Position numbers and translations under genes: made by a program. This document shows, piece by piece, positions 10,008 through 20,081 of a stretch of DNA of 64,000 nucleotides. The stretch is from Pontixanthobacter luteolus (lineage in GTDB: Bacteria; Pseudomonadota; Alphaproteobacteria; Sphingomonadales; Sphingomonadaceae), in contig NZ_WTYP01000001.1 of assembly GCF_009828095.1 (NCBI RefSeq), positions 682,001-746,000 on the forward strand, in the 5' to 3' direction. Each line of letters begins with the position of its first letter. Position 1 is the first letter of the stretch. The notes under the pieces were generated by a model. It was given only the letters and a program-made list of their open reading frames with translations. It did not search any database and was not told where the DNA came from.

Positions 10008-10528
10008 GTCACCATTCCCAACCTGCGGAGTTTCTCGGCTTTCAGAAGCTCAAGAAGTGCCTTGGGGGTGAAAACCTGTGTCTCAGGAATTTTGATGCGC
10101 TTCGTTGTGTTTTCGTTCGCTAGGGGCGTGCCAGTGATAATGTCCCAGTAGCATGCGGTCTTTAAGGTAGTCGTTGCCGAATTAATCAGGTGCCAGTCCA
10201 CCGCGTTCTTCGGTAGGCAGAGAAGAATTAGGATTAGTGTGGTTTCGTGCGGCTCTCGGCTCACGAGATCATTGTATGTCTTTCCTTCCAAGTCATAGAT
10301 AACTTCGCCGCCTTTGATCTCCCAGTTCACGGATGCTTTTGCTTGGAATTGAAGTGGAAGTCCGGACTGCACACGGCGCTTTTCGCGGAAGATTACCGAG
10401 TCAAACTGACCGTCAACACCGTAGTCATATTCCGGCTTGGCGGTCAGGAGTGTGCCCGCCATACCAGACACTGCCTGGATATGCGCCATGCAAATGCTTT
10501 CTTTACAGTGATTTACGGTGATGCTCAC
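10004..10528 (-). CDS. DUF4365-like protein (PD-(D/E)xK nuclease-like fold)
   Basis: 174 residues. The stretch AKPEYDYGVDGQF followed by LPLQFQAKAS resembles the D-x(n)-Q-x-K active-site layout of the DUF4365 / Mrr-like nuclease fold (D39, Q62, K64 in this numbering). Such domains are common in mobile and defence loci. The frame opens with GTG at 10528; an in-frame ATG at residue 14 is an alternative start, and neither has a convincing ribosome site. The stop overlaps the ATG of the 405-residue gene by four bases. GC is lower than in flanking housekeeping genes. Nuclease activity is an inference from motif resemblance; the family call is from memory. Confidence 0.7.
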   Translation of the reverse strand: MSITVNHCKESICMAHIQAVSGMAGTLLTAKPEYDYGVDGQFDSVIFREKRRVQSGLPLQFQAKASVNWEIKGGEVIYDLEGKTYNDLVSREPHETTLILILLCLPKNAVDWHLINSATTTLKTACYWDIITGTPLANENTTKRIKIPETQVFTPKALLELLKAEKLRRLGMVT

Positions 10529-10690
10529 ACCTGCCAGTCATAGGAGAAATATTCCCGAACACAAGTCCATAAAACAAGACTCGATTGGGGCGCATGTTTT
10601 CACTTGGCGAGCAACCGAGTATGAAACGTAATAATCGCGGCGAGACGAAGTCCGAAGAAATAATTCATAATCCGTGGGAGCCTCGTTCGG

Positions 10691-10720
10691 AAATTCCGGG
10701 GACAGTGTACTTAATTCATT
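10691..10720. repeat. Possible transposon-end remnant (REP-associated transposase type)
   Basis: The segment with ATTCCGGGGACAGTGTACTT followed by AATTCA resembles, from memory, a conserved sequence found beside many IS200-like Y1 transposase genes. No transposase frame is present in the window, so at most this is an orphan end or solo element. Recognition is unaided and tentative. Confidence 0.35.
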
Positions 10721-10864
10721 CTCTCGCCCTTTAAGTGCTTGGCGTGGCGCCGGGAGTATCACGCCTTCGCGGCTTGACTTGGTCCTCTCTCACAAACGGG
10801 AGGGGAGGGCAGGTCACGACGGTTTTCCCAAAATGCGTAAGCCTTTTGTTTGGCCCCTGCGGGC

Positions 10865-10938
10865 GGGAGCCATCCGGCTCCCTTGCTTCCTCGCACAAGC
10901 TCGGGCGGGCGGTTGCGCTTGCGAGGCCGTTGGCCTCG
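10865..10938. repeat. Pair of perfect short hairpins, REP-like
   Basis: Two perfect 7-base inverted repeats with loops of 4 and 3 bases sit about 40 bases apart in GC-rich non-coding DNA (10865-10882 and 10922-10938). Closely spaced small hairpins of this kind are typical of REP/BIME-like interspersed repeats. Whether copies exist elsewhere in the genome cannot be seen here. Confidence 0.4.
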
Positions 10939-11072
10939 GGTCATCGCAAGCCATCTATCTCGCGCCTGATCCTGGTCGCGGCAGCCAGAGCGCGACTGCG
11001 CGGCGCGCGGTTAGCGCGGTAGCCTGAGCGAGCGGATGCGACCGCCGGCGCTTGAGGCCATCACAAACAGAC

Positions 11073-12128
11073 TCACTGCCACCCATCATCCTTGATCGAC
11101 CGCCAGCGCGGGTTTTCCTCTGCGGGCCGCTCGGCTGGTTTGCGTTTGCCCCAGCCGGGCGGGGGTAGGGTGGGGGTTTCCTCCGGTCTGCCGCCTCTTT
11201 TGCGCAATTGCACGGCGCGTTCGATCTCGGCGTGTTCTGTGGCGATATCCTCTTCGCTGGCGAGGTGGGCGGGCATCTGAACCTCGCGTTTCAGGTCGCG
11301 GGCGCGCAGTTCCTCGTATCGGCGGTAGGCATCGCGGGTTTCGGGGGACAGGGTTTTCCATTCGGCGGCATGGCGGGCCTCTATGCTCTGGCGCAGTTCA
11401 TCCAGCTTGGCATCGATGATCTGGCGGGCGCGCTGGGCGGTCTCCATCTTTTGCTGCGGGCTGGCGGGTTCCTGATCCGCCTTCTGGCCTGCTTGCTGCT
11501 CAGCTTCCCATTCCTTGCGGTATTCCTGCCGCCACTGTTTTTTCAGCCGCTTCAGTTCCATCTTGCCGACCGCGTTCAGCGATTTGGCGCTGCCTTCGGC
11601 GAACCGTTCGGGCGCGCGGTTCCTCAGCATGAACATCAGCAGCCGGTCGTTCACCACGCGGCGGGTGCCGACCAGTTTGCCATAGGAATAGACCGGCACC
11701 TCCACCCCGTTCAGCGCGCGGTCCATCGCGGTATCCTCTATCCGCTGCACGCCCAGATCCAGTGCGGCCTGCCATGCGGCGCGGAAGCTTTCGGCGCCCG
11801 GCTGGCGGCGCAGATAATATGCGCCGGGCTGGCTCATATCCACCGCCTTGCACGCGGCGTGGACGCTGCCGGTGTCGGCCAGCGCCTCGATAAAGGCGCG
11901 CTGGCGCTGTTCGGTCCAGCCGTCATGCCGGTTGCCCTGGCGTGGGACGGGGGTGAAATCGGGCAGCTGGCCAGCGGGGTTTGCAGCGGGGAGGGTTGTG
12001 CGAACGGTGCGGGGATCGGTGCGGCGCGTCATGCGCGGGGGCAAAGCATGGCGCGCGGTGTGTAGGACAGCGGTTTGTGCAGGCGGGCTGATTTCCACGT
12101 CTTTGCGCGCGGGCGGCCCAGACTTCAC
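11073..12128 (-). CDS. Terminase-small-subunit-like HTH protein, chromosomal hypothetical
   Basis: 351 residues. The section WTEQRQRAFIEALADTGSV followed by AACKAVDMSQPGAYYLRR resembles the N-terminal helix-turn-helix of phage small terminase-like proteins. It is followed by a segment with NDRLLMFMLRNRAPERF, which recurs in such chromosomal proteins. The rest (about residues 190-351) is charged and helical, likely coiled coil, with a Pro/Lys/Arg-rich tail. No phage structural or large-terminase gene is nearby, so a DNA-binding role is inferred and packaging is not supported. The frame opens with GTG at 12128; an ATG at 12032 is an equally possible start. It diverges from bamD. Confidence 0.7.
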   Translation of the reverse strand: MKSGPPARKDVEISPPAQTAVLHTARHALPPRMTRRTDPRTVRTTLPAANPAGQLPDFTPVPRQGNRHDGWTEQRQRAFIEALADTGSVHAACKAVDMSQPGAYYLRRQPGAESFRAAWQAALDLGVQRIEDTAMDRALNGVEVPVYSYGKLVGTRRVVNDRLLMFMLRNRAPERFAEGSAKSLNAVGKMELKRLKKQWRQEYRKEWEAEQQAGQKADQEPASPQQKMETAQRARQIIDAKLDELRQSIEARHAAEWKTLSPETRDAYRRYEELRARDLKREVQMPAHLASEEDIATEHAEIERAVQLRKRGGRPEETPTLPPPGWGKRKPAERPAEENPRWRSIKDDGWQ

Positions 12129-12163
12129 TTGGCGTTCAGAAAGCCAGTGGCTATAGGCAGCGC

Positions 12164-12976
12164 ATGATCACGACATCGCGCCGCTCGCTCAAGTTGACCC
12201 TCACTGCAGCCATGGTTGCCGGTTCCACCCTGCTCAGCGGGTGTGCGGCGTTTGGCGGCGGCGGGGACGACGGCACCGATACAGCCTATGTCGCGCGCGA
12301 TGTGGAATCGCTGTATTCCGAGGCGAAACGGCGGCTGGAAGGCGGCAACACCAAACTCGCCGCGGCCCTGTTTGACGAGGTGGAGCGTCAGCACCCTTAT
12401 TCGCCGTGGGCCCGCCGCGCGCAGCTGATGAGCGCGTTCTCCTATTACTCGGCCCGCGATTACAACAAGGCGGTGGCAAGCGCGCAGCGTTTCCTGTCGA
12501 TCCATCCGGGTAACAAGGATGCGCCCTATGCCTATTACCTGATCGCTCTCAGCTATTACGAGCAGATCAGCGATGTGCAGCGCGACCAGAAAATCACCGA
12601 GCAGGCGCGTGTCGCGCTGACCGAAGTGAACCGCCGTTTCCCGCAGAGCGAATACGCAGCCGATGCGCGCCTCAAGCTTGACCTGGTGAACGACCACCTC
12701 GCGGGCAAGGAAATGGAAATCGGGCGGTATTACCAGCGTTCGGGCCGCTGGCTCGCGGCGCAAATCCGGTTCCAGAACGTGGTCGACAATTTCCAGACCA
12801 CCAGCCACGCACCCGAAGCGCTCTACCGTCTGACAGAAAGCAGCCTCGCGCTGGGCATCCCTCAGGAAGCGGTGAAATATGCCGCTGTTCTCGGTGCAAA
12901 CTATCCGGGCAGCGAATGGTACGACAAGGCCTATGACCTTGTGCAGGACGAGGCCCCTGGCGCAACCGCCGGCTAA
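12164..12976 (+). CDS. bamD: Outer membrane assembly lipoprotein BamD
   Basis: Lipoprotein of the BAM complex that inserts beta-barrel proteins into the outer membrane. The 270-residue protein has a lipoprotein signal with lipobox LLSGC (Cys27), followed by TPR repeats. Typical BamD stretches are visible: DEVERQHPYSPWARRAQ, AYYLIALSYYEQI and NRRFPQSEYAADARLK. In related genomes bamD commonly precedes recN; here two extra genes (secretin, subtilase) lie between them. A hairpin follows shortly after the stop. Confidence 0.96.
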   Translation: MITTSRRSLKLTLTAAMVAGSTLLSGCAAFGGGGDDGTDTAYVARDVESLYSEAKRRLEGGNTKLAAALFDEVERQHPYSPWARRAQLMSAFSYYSARDYNKAVASAQRFLSIHPGNKDAPYAYYLIALSYYEQISDVQRDQKITEQARVALTEVNRRFPQSEYAADARLKLDLVNDHLAGKEMEIGRYYQRSGRWLAAQIRFQNVVDNFQTTSHAPEALYRLTESSLALGIPQEAVKYAAVLGANYPGSEWYDKAYDLVQDEAPGATAG

Positions 12977-13006
12977 ATAGCCGCACACGCCCGTTTTTAT
13001 TGCATT

Positions 13007-13030
13007 GCAGGCGCCGCGAAAGGCGCCTGC
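13007..13030 (+). terminator. Hairpin after bamD, possible terminator
   Basis: Perfect 9-base inverted repeat GCAGGCGCC / GGCGCCTGC (13007-13015 and 13022-13030) with a 6-base loop, 31 bases after the bamD stop. It has no T-run, so it may act as an mRNA end-stabiliser or attenuator more than as an intrinsic terminator. Confidence 0.45.
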
Positions 13031-13193
13031 TCGCTTGGCTCAGGTCGGCGCGCGCAGGCCGGTAACCGCCCGCATTTGCGGCAGGTTGCCCCCGGTTATC
13101 GACAGGCGCTGCCCGCGCGCTTGCATTTGCCTCTTGGCCCGATAAACATAATCCCAGAGGACGCGTCTGCATTCTTATGACGCTGGGGTCGCA

Positions 13194-14777
13194 TTGAACT
13201 ATAAAATTCGAGAATCGCTTTTTGGCCTGATTTGTGCCGCCGCGCTTGCGTTTGTGCTTGGTGCGGCAATTTTTGTGCCGGGCGCATCTGCACAAGTGGT
13301 GCCATCGGTCCTCGAAGAACTGCGGCTGGTTACGCAGGACGAAGGCTCCGCCAAATTCATCCTGCGCTTTTCGCCCGCCGAACCGCGCGTCGCCACCGTC
13401 GACCGCGACCCCAATCGCCCGGAGCTGGTCATGGCGACCACGCTCAAGACCGGCCGAATTGCCTCGCGCCAGACCTATCGCGGGCTGGTGCGATCGCTCC
13501 AGTTCGAGACGCAGGGAAGCAGCCTCGTATTACGGTTCAGCACTGCATTGCCTTCCACGATCCGGGCAGAACGTATGGGCGCAAACTCTATTCAGGTCAG
13601 CGTCGACCGGGTTTCCGAGGAGGAAGTGCTCGGCAGCCGGCCGATCGGTTCCGCCGGCGAGGATGTCGTTCCGCAGCAGGAACTCAGCCGCGGACCGATC
13701 GATGCCTATCAGCCGGGCGATGCCTATGAGCTGGTGTTCCTGAAATATGCGGATGTTTCCGAAGTGGTCGGGCTGCTGGCCGAGGGTGTTGAGATTTCGC
13801 CCAACGATGTCTTCATCCGGCGCGAGCCGGGCTTTGGATCGCCTGCCGCCAACCAGCAAACAAGCTATATCGGTGCCCCGCAGCAGGCAGAGCGTGAAAG
13901 CGTTCCCTTGGGGAAGAATTTCGGCAACGGCCTGGCGGTCGACCGCCGGCTTAACGCGATCTGGATAACCGGCACGCCGGACAGGATCGACCGGGTGAAA
14001 CGTCAGATCGAGCTGATCGACGTGCCGGTAGACAGCGTGATTCTGGAAACACAATTTGTCGAACTGACCGAAACCGGGGCGCGCAATCTGGGGCTCGATC
14101 TGAACAATCAGAACGGCCAGATCGGCGTTGGCACGCTGACGACTGGATCATTCCTCCCGTTTGGCATCGATCCGAACGATGTGCTGCCTTCGGGCGTGCT
14201 CCAGGCTGCGATTTATGCGCAGATCCAGAAGGGAGAGGGGCGCATTGTTTCCCGTCCGCGCATCGCCGCACAAAGCGGTTCGACGGCAAAGATCATCACC
14301 GGAGACGCGCTGCCCATCCTGACATCCATCCAGCTTTCGGGCGTCAACGGCGTTTCCCAGCAGGTGCAGTATGTAAATGTCGGCGTGACCCTGCAGATCG
14401 CGCCGCGAGTCAGCAGCGATGGTTACATCACGTCCAAGATTTACGGCGTCGTTTCCAGTGTGACCGGCTTCTCGCAAGGGTATCCCACCATCAGCCAGCG
14501 CGAGGCAGAGACGAGCGCTTCGGTACGCGACGGGGAAACTTTCGTCATCGGCGGGCTGACACAGGAAAACGTTCTGACCACCAAATCGAAGGTTCCTCTG
14601 CTGGGAGATATACCGCTGGTGGGAAATCTGTTCCGGAACGAACGTTCGACCAGCACGAAGACCGAACTCTATATCGTCATAACCCCGCGGATCGTGCGCC
14701 ACCGGCGTTTCGAAGATCAAAGGTCGACGGGCGATTCAGTTGAACAGGAATTGGAGCCAGAGACGGCCGGATATTGA
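13194..14777 (+). CDS. Orphan secretin-family outer membrane protein
   Basis: 527 residues with a signal peptide ending ASA-Q (cleavage near residue 33). A short N-terminal AMIN-like region comes first. One secretin N1-like subdomain follows (AVDRRLNAIWITGTPDRIDR), then the C-terminal secretin barrel domain. The barrel has GRIVSRPRIAAQSGSTAKI, a QYVNVGVTLQIAPR strand, RDGETFVIGGL and the characteristic VPLLGDIPLVGNLFR before an ITPRIV ending. The start is an unusual TTG at 13194; the whole signal peptide depends on it. No ATPase, pilin or inner-membrane secretion gene is adjacent, so the substrate is unknown. Type II secretion, type IV pilus or a stand-alone role remain possible. Confidence 0.85.
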   Translation: MNYKIRESLFGLICAAALAFVLGAAIFVPGASAQVVPSVLEELRLVTQDEGSAKFILRFSPAEPRVATVDRDPNRPELVMATTLKTGRIASRQTYRGLVRSLQFETQGSSLVLRFSTALPSTIRAERMGANSIQVSVDRVSEEEVLGSRPIGSAGEDVVPQQELSRGPIDAYQPGDAYELVFLKYADVSEVVGLLAEGVEISPNDVFIRREPGFGSPAANQQTSYIGAPQQAERESVPLGKNFGNGLAVDRRLNAIWITGTPDRIDRVKRQIELIDVPVDSVILETQFVELTETGARNLGLDLNNQNGQIGVGTLTTGSFLPFGIDPNDVLPSGVLQAAIYAQIQKGEGRIVSRPRIAAQSGSTAKIITGDALPILTSIQLSGVNGVSQQVQYVNVGVTLQIAPRVSSDGYITSKIYGVVSSVTGFSQGYPTISQREAETSASVRDGETFVIGGLTQENVLTTKSKVPLLGDIPLVGNLFRNERSTSTKTELYIVITPRIVRHRRFEDQRSTGDSVEQELEPETAGY

Positions 14778-14920
14778 AGCAGTAAGTCGCTGCCCTCCTG
14801 AAAAATACAATATTTCCGATTGATCCGCCTCTGGCGAAGTTTAGCCTTGCTTGTCATTTGCCGATATACTGGCATCGTTACTTGTCCGTAAACTATTGCC
14901 CCGATTGATTATTCACGGTT

Positions 14921-14938
14921 TTCCAAATTAATTTGGAA
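14921..14938. promoter_or_regulatory. Perfect 18-bp palindrome upstream of the subtilase gene
   Basis: TTCCAAAT-TA-ATTTGGAA is a perfect palindrome, 113 bases before the subtilase start, in an AT-rich intergenic stretch unlike its surroundings. It has the size and symmetry of a dimeric repressor or activator site. Which protein would bind is unknown. Confidence 0.45.
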
Positions 14939-15050
14939 TTAAGCGTAATTTACACTCGACAGGGAAATATTCTTCGATACGTTCACTGACTTCAGCCGTT
15001 CCGGGTCGCGGGCGGTTGTAGGGACTGAAAACGTACTGGAGGGTACAATA

Positions 15051-16175
15051 ATGAACTTCAAAACTCTCGTCGTGGTCGCGGCGTTGCCGCTAGTTGCGAT
15101 GGCTACGCCGGCGCAGGCTCAGAAGGCGGGCGACAAGATCGCCAACAGCTATATCTGCGTATTCAATGGCAAGGTATCTCGCGGCAACGCCCGTGCAGAA
15201 GCGCAACGTTCGGCACAGGCCGAACAGGCCCAGCTCAAGCATGTCTACAGCGTCGCCCTGCGCGGCTTCGCAGTCAATGCCGCGCCGCAGGCGGTTGCCA
15301 ACATGCAGCGCAACAACGCCAACATTGCCTATTGCGAGCAGGACCAGGTCGCCACGGCGATCCAGTTCCGCGGCCAGAAGGGCAAGCCGGGCGGCGGCGG
15401 CGGCGGTAGTCAGCCGGCGCAGGAAACTCCGTGGGGTATCGCCCGCGTTAACGGCGGCGGCGCAGGTAACTTTGCAACCGCATGGGTAATCGACAGCGGC
15501 ATTCAGCTCGATCATCCCGATTTGAACGTCGATCTGGCTCGTTCAGCCAGCTTCCTCAGCCGGGGCGATGCGAATGACCAGAACGGTCACGGAACCCATG
15601 TTGCCGGCACCATTGCTGCGATTGACAACAATATCGGCGTGATCGGTGTTGCGCCGGGTGCACCGGTTGTCTCGGTTCGCGTGCTTGACCGCCGCGGTTC
15701 GGGTTCGTTCTCAGGCGTTATCGCCGGGATCGATTATGTCGCGCAGTATGGCCGTCCGGGCGATGTTGCCAATATGAGCCTTGGCGGCGGTGTCAGCGAT
15801 GCGCTGGATACGGCAGTCGTCAACGCAGCAGCTGGCGGTGTGCGTTTCGCACTGGCTGCCGGTAACGAAAGCGACCACGCAAACAACCATTCGCCAGCCC
15901 GTGCAAATGGCCCGAACGTGTTTACCGTTTCGTCCTTTGCGATTGGCGATAACTGGTCCAGCTTCTCCAACTTCGGCAACCCGCCGGTTGATTTTGCTGA
16001 GCCGGGCTCGTCGATCAAATCGACCTGGACCGGTAGTGGTTACAACACCATCTCCGGCACCTCGATGGCCACCCCGCATCTCGCCGGCATCTTGCTGCAG
16101 GGCGCGGTTGGTAACGGTGGCCGCGTGAACGGCGATCCAGACGGCAATGCCGACACGATCGGTGTCGTAAACTAA
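15051..16175 (+). CDS. Secreted subtilisin-like serine protease (S8) with inhibitor-type propeptide
   Basis: 374 residues. Signal peptide with cleavage near AQA-Q (residue 23), an I9-type propeptide to about residue 105, a Gly-rich linker (near 112-120), then the S8 catalytic domain. The triad is visible: Asp148 in VIDSG, His180 in NGHGTHVAG and Ser338 in SGTSMATPH. The oxyanion Asn272 is in AAGNES. It is expected to be exported and self-processed. A strong ribosome site GGAGGG (15038-15043) precedes the ATG. The AT-rich 270-base upstream region contains an 18-bp palindrome, suggesting its own regulation. A strong terminator follows, so it is probably monocistronic. The adjacent secretin raises the possibility of a shared export function, which is inference. 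Confidence 0.93.
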   Translation: MNFKTLVVVAALPLVAMATPAQAQKAGDKIANSYICVFNGKVSRGNARAEAQRSAQAEQAQLKHVYSVALRGFAVNAAPQAVANMQRNNANIAYCEQDQVATAIQFRGQKGKPGGGGGGSQPAQETPWGIARVNGGGAGNFATAWVIDSGIQLDHPDLNVDLARSASFLSRGDANDQNGHGTHVAGTIAAIDNNIGVIGVAPGAPVVSVRVLDRRGSGSFSGVIAGIDYVAQYGRPGDVANMSLGGGVSDALDTAVVNAAAGGVRFALAAGNESDHANNHSPARANGPNVFTVSSFAIGDNWSSFSNFGNPPVDFAEPGSSIKSTWTGSGYNTISGTSMATPHLAGILLQGAVGNGGRVNGDPDGNADTIGVVN

Positions 16176-16199
16176 GCCAGCCGAAAAGCTGAATTGATC

Positions 16200-16235
16200 G
16201 GGGCGGTCCATGCGAAAGCGGGCCGCCCCTTTCTT
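16200..16235 (+). terminator. Rho-independent terminator after the subtilase gene
   Basis: GGGGCGGTCC (16200-16209) pairs with GGGCCGCCCC (16220-16229) with one G-T wobble, followed by TTTCTT. It lies 25 bases after the subtilase stop and separates it from recN. Confidence 0.8.
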
Positions 16236-16333
16236 ATGTCAGGCCGCCAGTCTGACTGGGCGAAAAGATTGTTTGCAAACCGTCCTTGGCATCGTGACGC
16301 GCGGTTTTCATTCGGCTACAGCTTGCAGGGTCT

Positions 16334-17998
16334 ATGCTGACCCAGCTTTCCATTCGTAACATCGTGCTGATCGAGGCGCTGGACCTGCAATTTGCGGGCG
16401 GTCTTGGTGTGCTGACCGGTGAAACCGGGGCTGGCAAGTCGATCCTGCTCGATGCTCTTGGCCTCGTGCTCGGCAACCGTGCCGATAGCGGTCTTGTTCG
16501 TGCCGGCGAAGAACAGGCCAGCGTAACGGCCACGTTCGAATTTGAAGTGGTACCCAAATCGATATCGCAGGTGCTGGACGATGCCGAGGTAGAGATCGAA
16601 CCGGGCGAACCGCTGATACTGCGCCGCCGGGTCAAGGCAGATGGTGGTTCCAAGGCATTCGTAAACGACCAGCCGGTTGGCGTGGCACTGCTGCGCGAAA
16701 TGGCGGGCGCGTTGGTCGAACTGCATGGTCAACATGATGATCGCGGCCTCGTAAACCCGCGCGGGCACCGGATGCTGCTCGATCGATATGCCGGGGCAAA
16801 CACCGGCGCTGTCGCGGCAGCATGGGGCGAATGGCGACAGGCGATGTCTGCGCTGGAAGAAGCCAAGGCGTCGATCGTCCAGGCAAAAGAAGATCAGGAT
16901 CTGCTGATCGCGCATCTCGCCGAACTGACCGAACTGCAGCCCGAAGTGGGCGAGGAAGCGCGCCTGGCCGGATTGCGTGCCGACATGCAGAAGGGCGAGC
17001 GGCTGCAGGGCGAACTGGAAGATTTGCGCAAGGTTTGGGACGGGTCGAACTCGCCGCTTGCCTCGCTGCGCAGTGCTGCACGCAAGCTGGACCGGATTGC
17101 GGAAGAACATCCGCTGTTGTCTGATGCGCTGGCCTCGCTCGATCGTGCGGTGATCGAGGCGGGGGAGGCAGAGGAAAAGCTGACCGAAGCCGGTTACCAG
17201 CTGATCCACGATCCAGCCGCTCTCGATGATGCGGAAACACGGTTGTTCGAACTGCGGGCGGCAGCGCGCAAGCATCGCTGCGACGTCGACACGCTGCCCG
17301 AACTGGCGCGTGAAATGCGCGCCCAGCTTGACGCCATCGAAGGCGGGGAGGCTGGCATCGGCGCGCTTGAAAAAGCGGCTGGCGCAGCGGGCGATGCGTA
17401 CCGCGAAAAGGCAGGCGCATTGCACGAAGCGCGGGTGAAAGCCGCGGCCAGGCTGGACAAGGCGGTTGCTGCAGAACTGGCGCCGCTGAAACTGGATGCC
17501 GCGCGGTTTAAAACTTCGGTCGAACAATTGCCGGAAGAACGCTGGGGCGCGAGCGGGATGGATGGGGTGGAATTCCTTATCGCGACCAATCCGGGTGCCG
17601 ATTTCGCCCCGCTGGGCAAGATTGCATCGGGCGGCGAGCTGTCCCGCTTTATCCTGGCGCTGAAAGTCGCGCTGGCGGAAAAAGGCGGCGCGGCGACAGT
17701 GATCTTTGACGAGATCGACCGCGGGGTCGGCGGCGCGGTGGCCAGCGCTATTGGCGACCGGCTGGCACGGCTAGCGTCCGGCGGGCAATTGCTCGCCGTA
17801 ACGCACAGCCCGCAAGTGGCCGCCCGGGGCGGCGAACATTACATGATTGCGAAGTCATCCGAGGGCACCGTTACCCGGACCTCGGTCGGCTTGCTGGATG
17901 CGGGTCAGCGCAAGGAAGAAATCGCGCGAATGCTGTCGGGTGCCGAGGTGACCGATGAAGCACGGGCGCAGGCAGACAGGCTTTTGGAAGGGGTGTAA
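16334..17998 (+). CDS. recN: DNA repair protein RecN
   Basis: SMC-like ATPase of double-strand-break repair. At 554 residues it matches RecN length. The N-terminal Walker A GETGAGKS (residues 29-36) follows LSIRNIVLIE. A long coiled-coil middle comes next. Near the C-terminus are the ABC signature SGGELSR, Walker B VIFDEID and the THSPQVAARG motif. I saw no GTTC-N7-GTTC LexA box just upstream. Its stop is immediately followed by the ligA ATG, so the two are co-transcribed. Confidence 0.96.
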   Translation: MLTQLSIRNIVLIEALDLQFAGGLGVLTGETGAGKSILLDALGLVLGNRADSGLVRAGEEQASVTATFEFEVVPKSISQVLDDAEVEIEPGEPLILRRRVKADGGSKAFVNDQPVGVALLREMAGALVELHGQHDDRGLVNPRGHRMLLDRYAGANTGAVAAAWGEWRQAMSALEEAKASIVQAKEDQDLLIAHLAELTELQPEVGEEARLAGLRADMQKGERLQGELEDLRKVWDGSNSPLASLRSAARKLDRIAEEHPLLSDALASLDRAVIEAGEAEEKLTEAGYQLIHDPAALDDAETRLFELRAAARKHRCDVDTLPELAREMRAQLDAIEGGEAGIGALEKAAGAAGDAYREKAGALHEARVKAAARLDKAVAAELAPLKLDAARFKTSVEQLPEERWGASGMDGVEFLIATNPGADFAPLGKIASGGELSRFILALKVALAEKGGAATVIFDEIDRGVGGAVASAIGDRLARLASGGQLLAVTHSPQVAARGGEHYMIAKSSEGTVTRTSVGLLDAGQRKEEIARMLSGAEVTDEARAQADRLLEGV

Positions 17999-20056
<2,058 letters not shown>

Positions 20057-20081
20057 CGGATATTGTCGCAAGGGGGAACAC

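Larger units (their letters stand above)
10529..11072. other. Non-coding, hairpin-rich accessory stretch
   Basis: No convincing gene is seen in these 544 bases. The first part is AT-richer and ends in a motif reminiscent of sequences beside Y1 (REP-associated) transposases at 10691-10720. The second part is GC-rich with tight perfect hairpins: GGGAGCC-atcc-GGCTCCC (10865-10882) and CGAGGCC-gtt-GGCCTCG (10922-10938). It then runs into a CG-dense stretch near 10975-11055. It looks like repeat debris between the defence-like pair and the following minus-strand gene. Confidence 0.6.

Noticed and set aside
10538-11027. Short open frames on both strands in the non-coding stretch
   Set aside because: Ser/Arg/Pro-rich composition, mutual overlap and the hairpin structure of the DNA argue against real proteins.
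10529-11072. tRNA or CRISPR array in the largest gene-free stretch
   Set aside because: No cloverleaf with a TTC-loop motif and no regularly spaced direct repeats could be found; only short hairpins are present.
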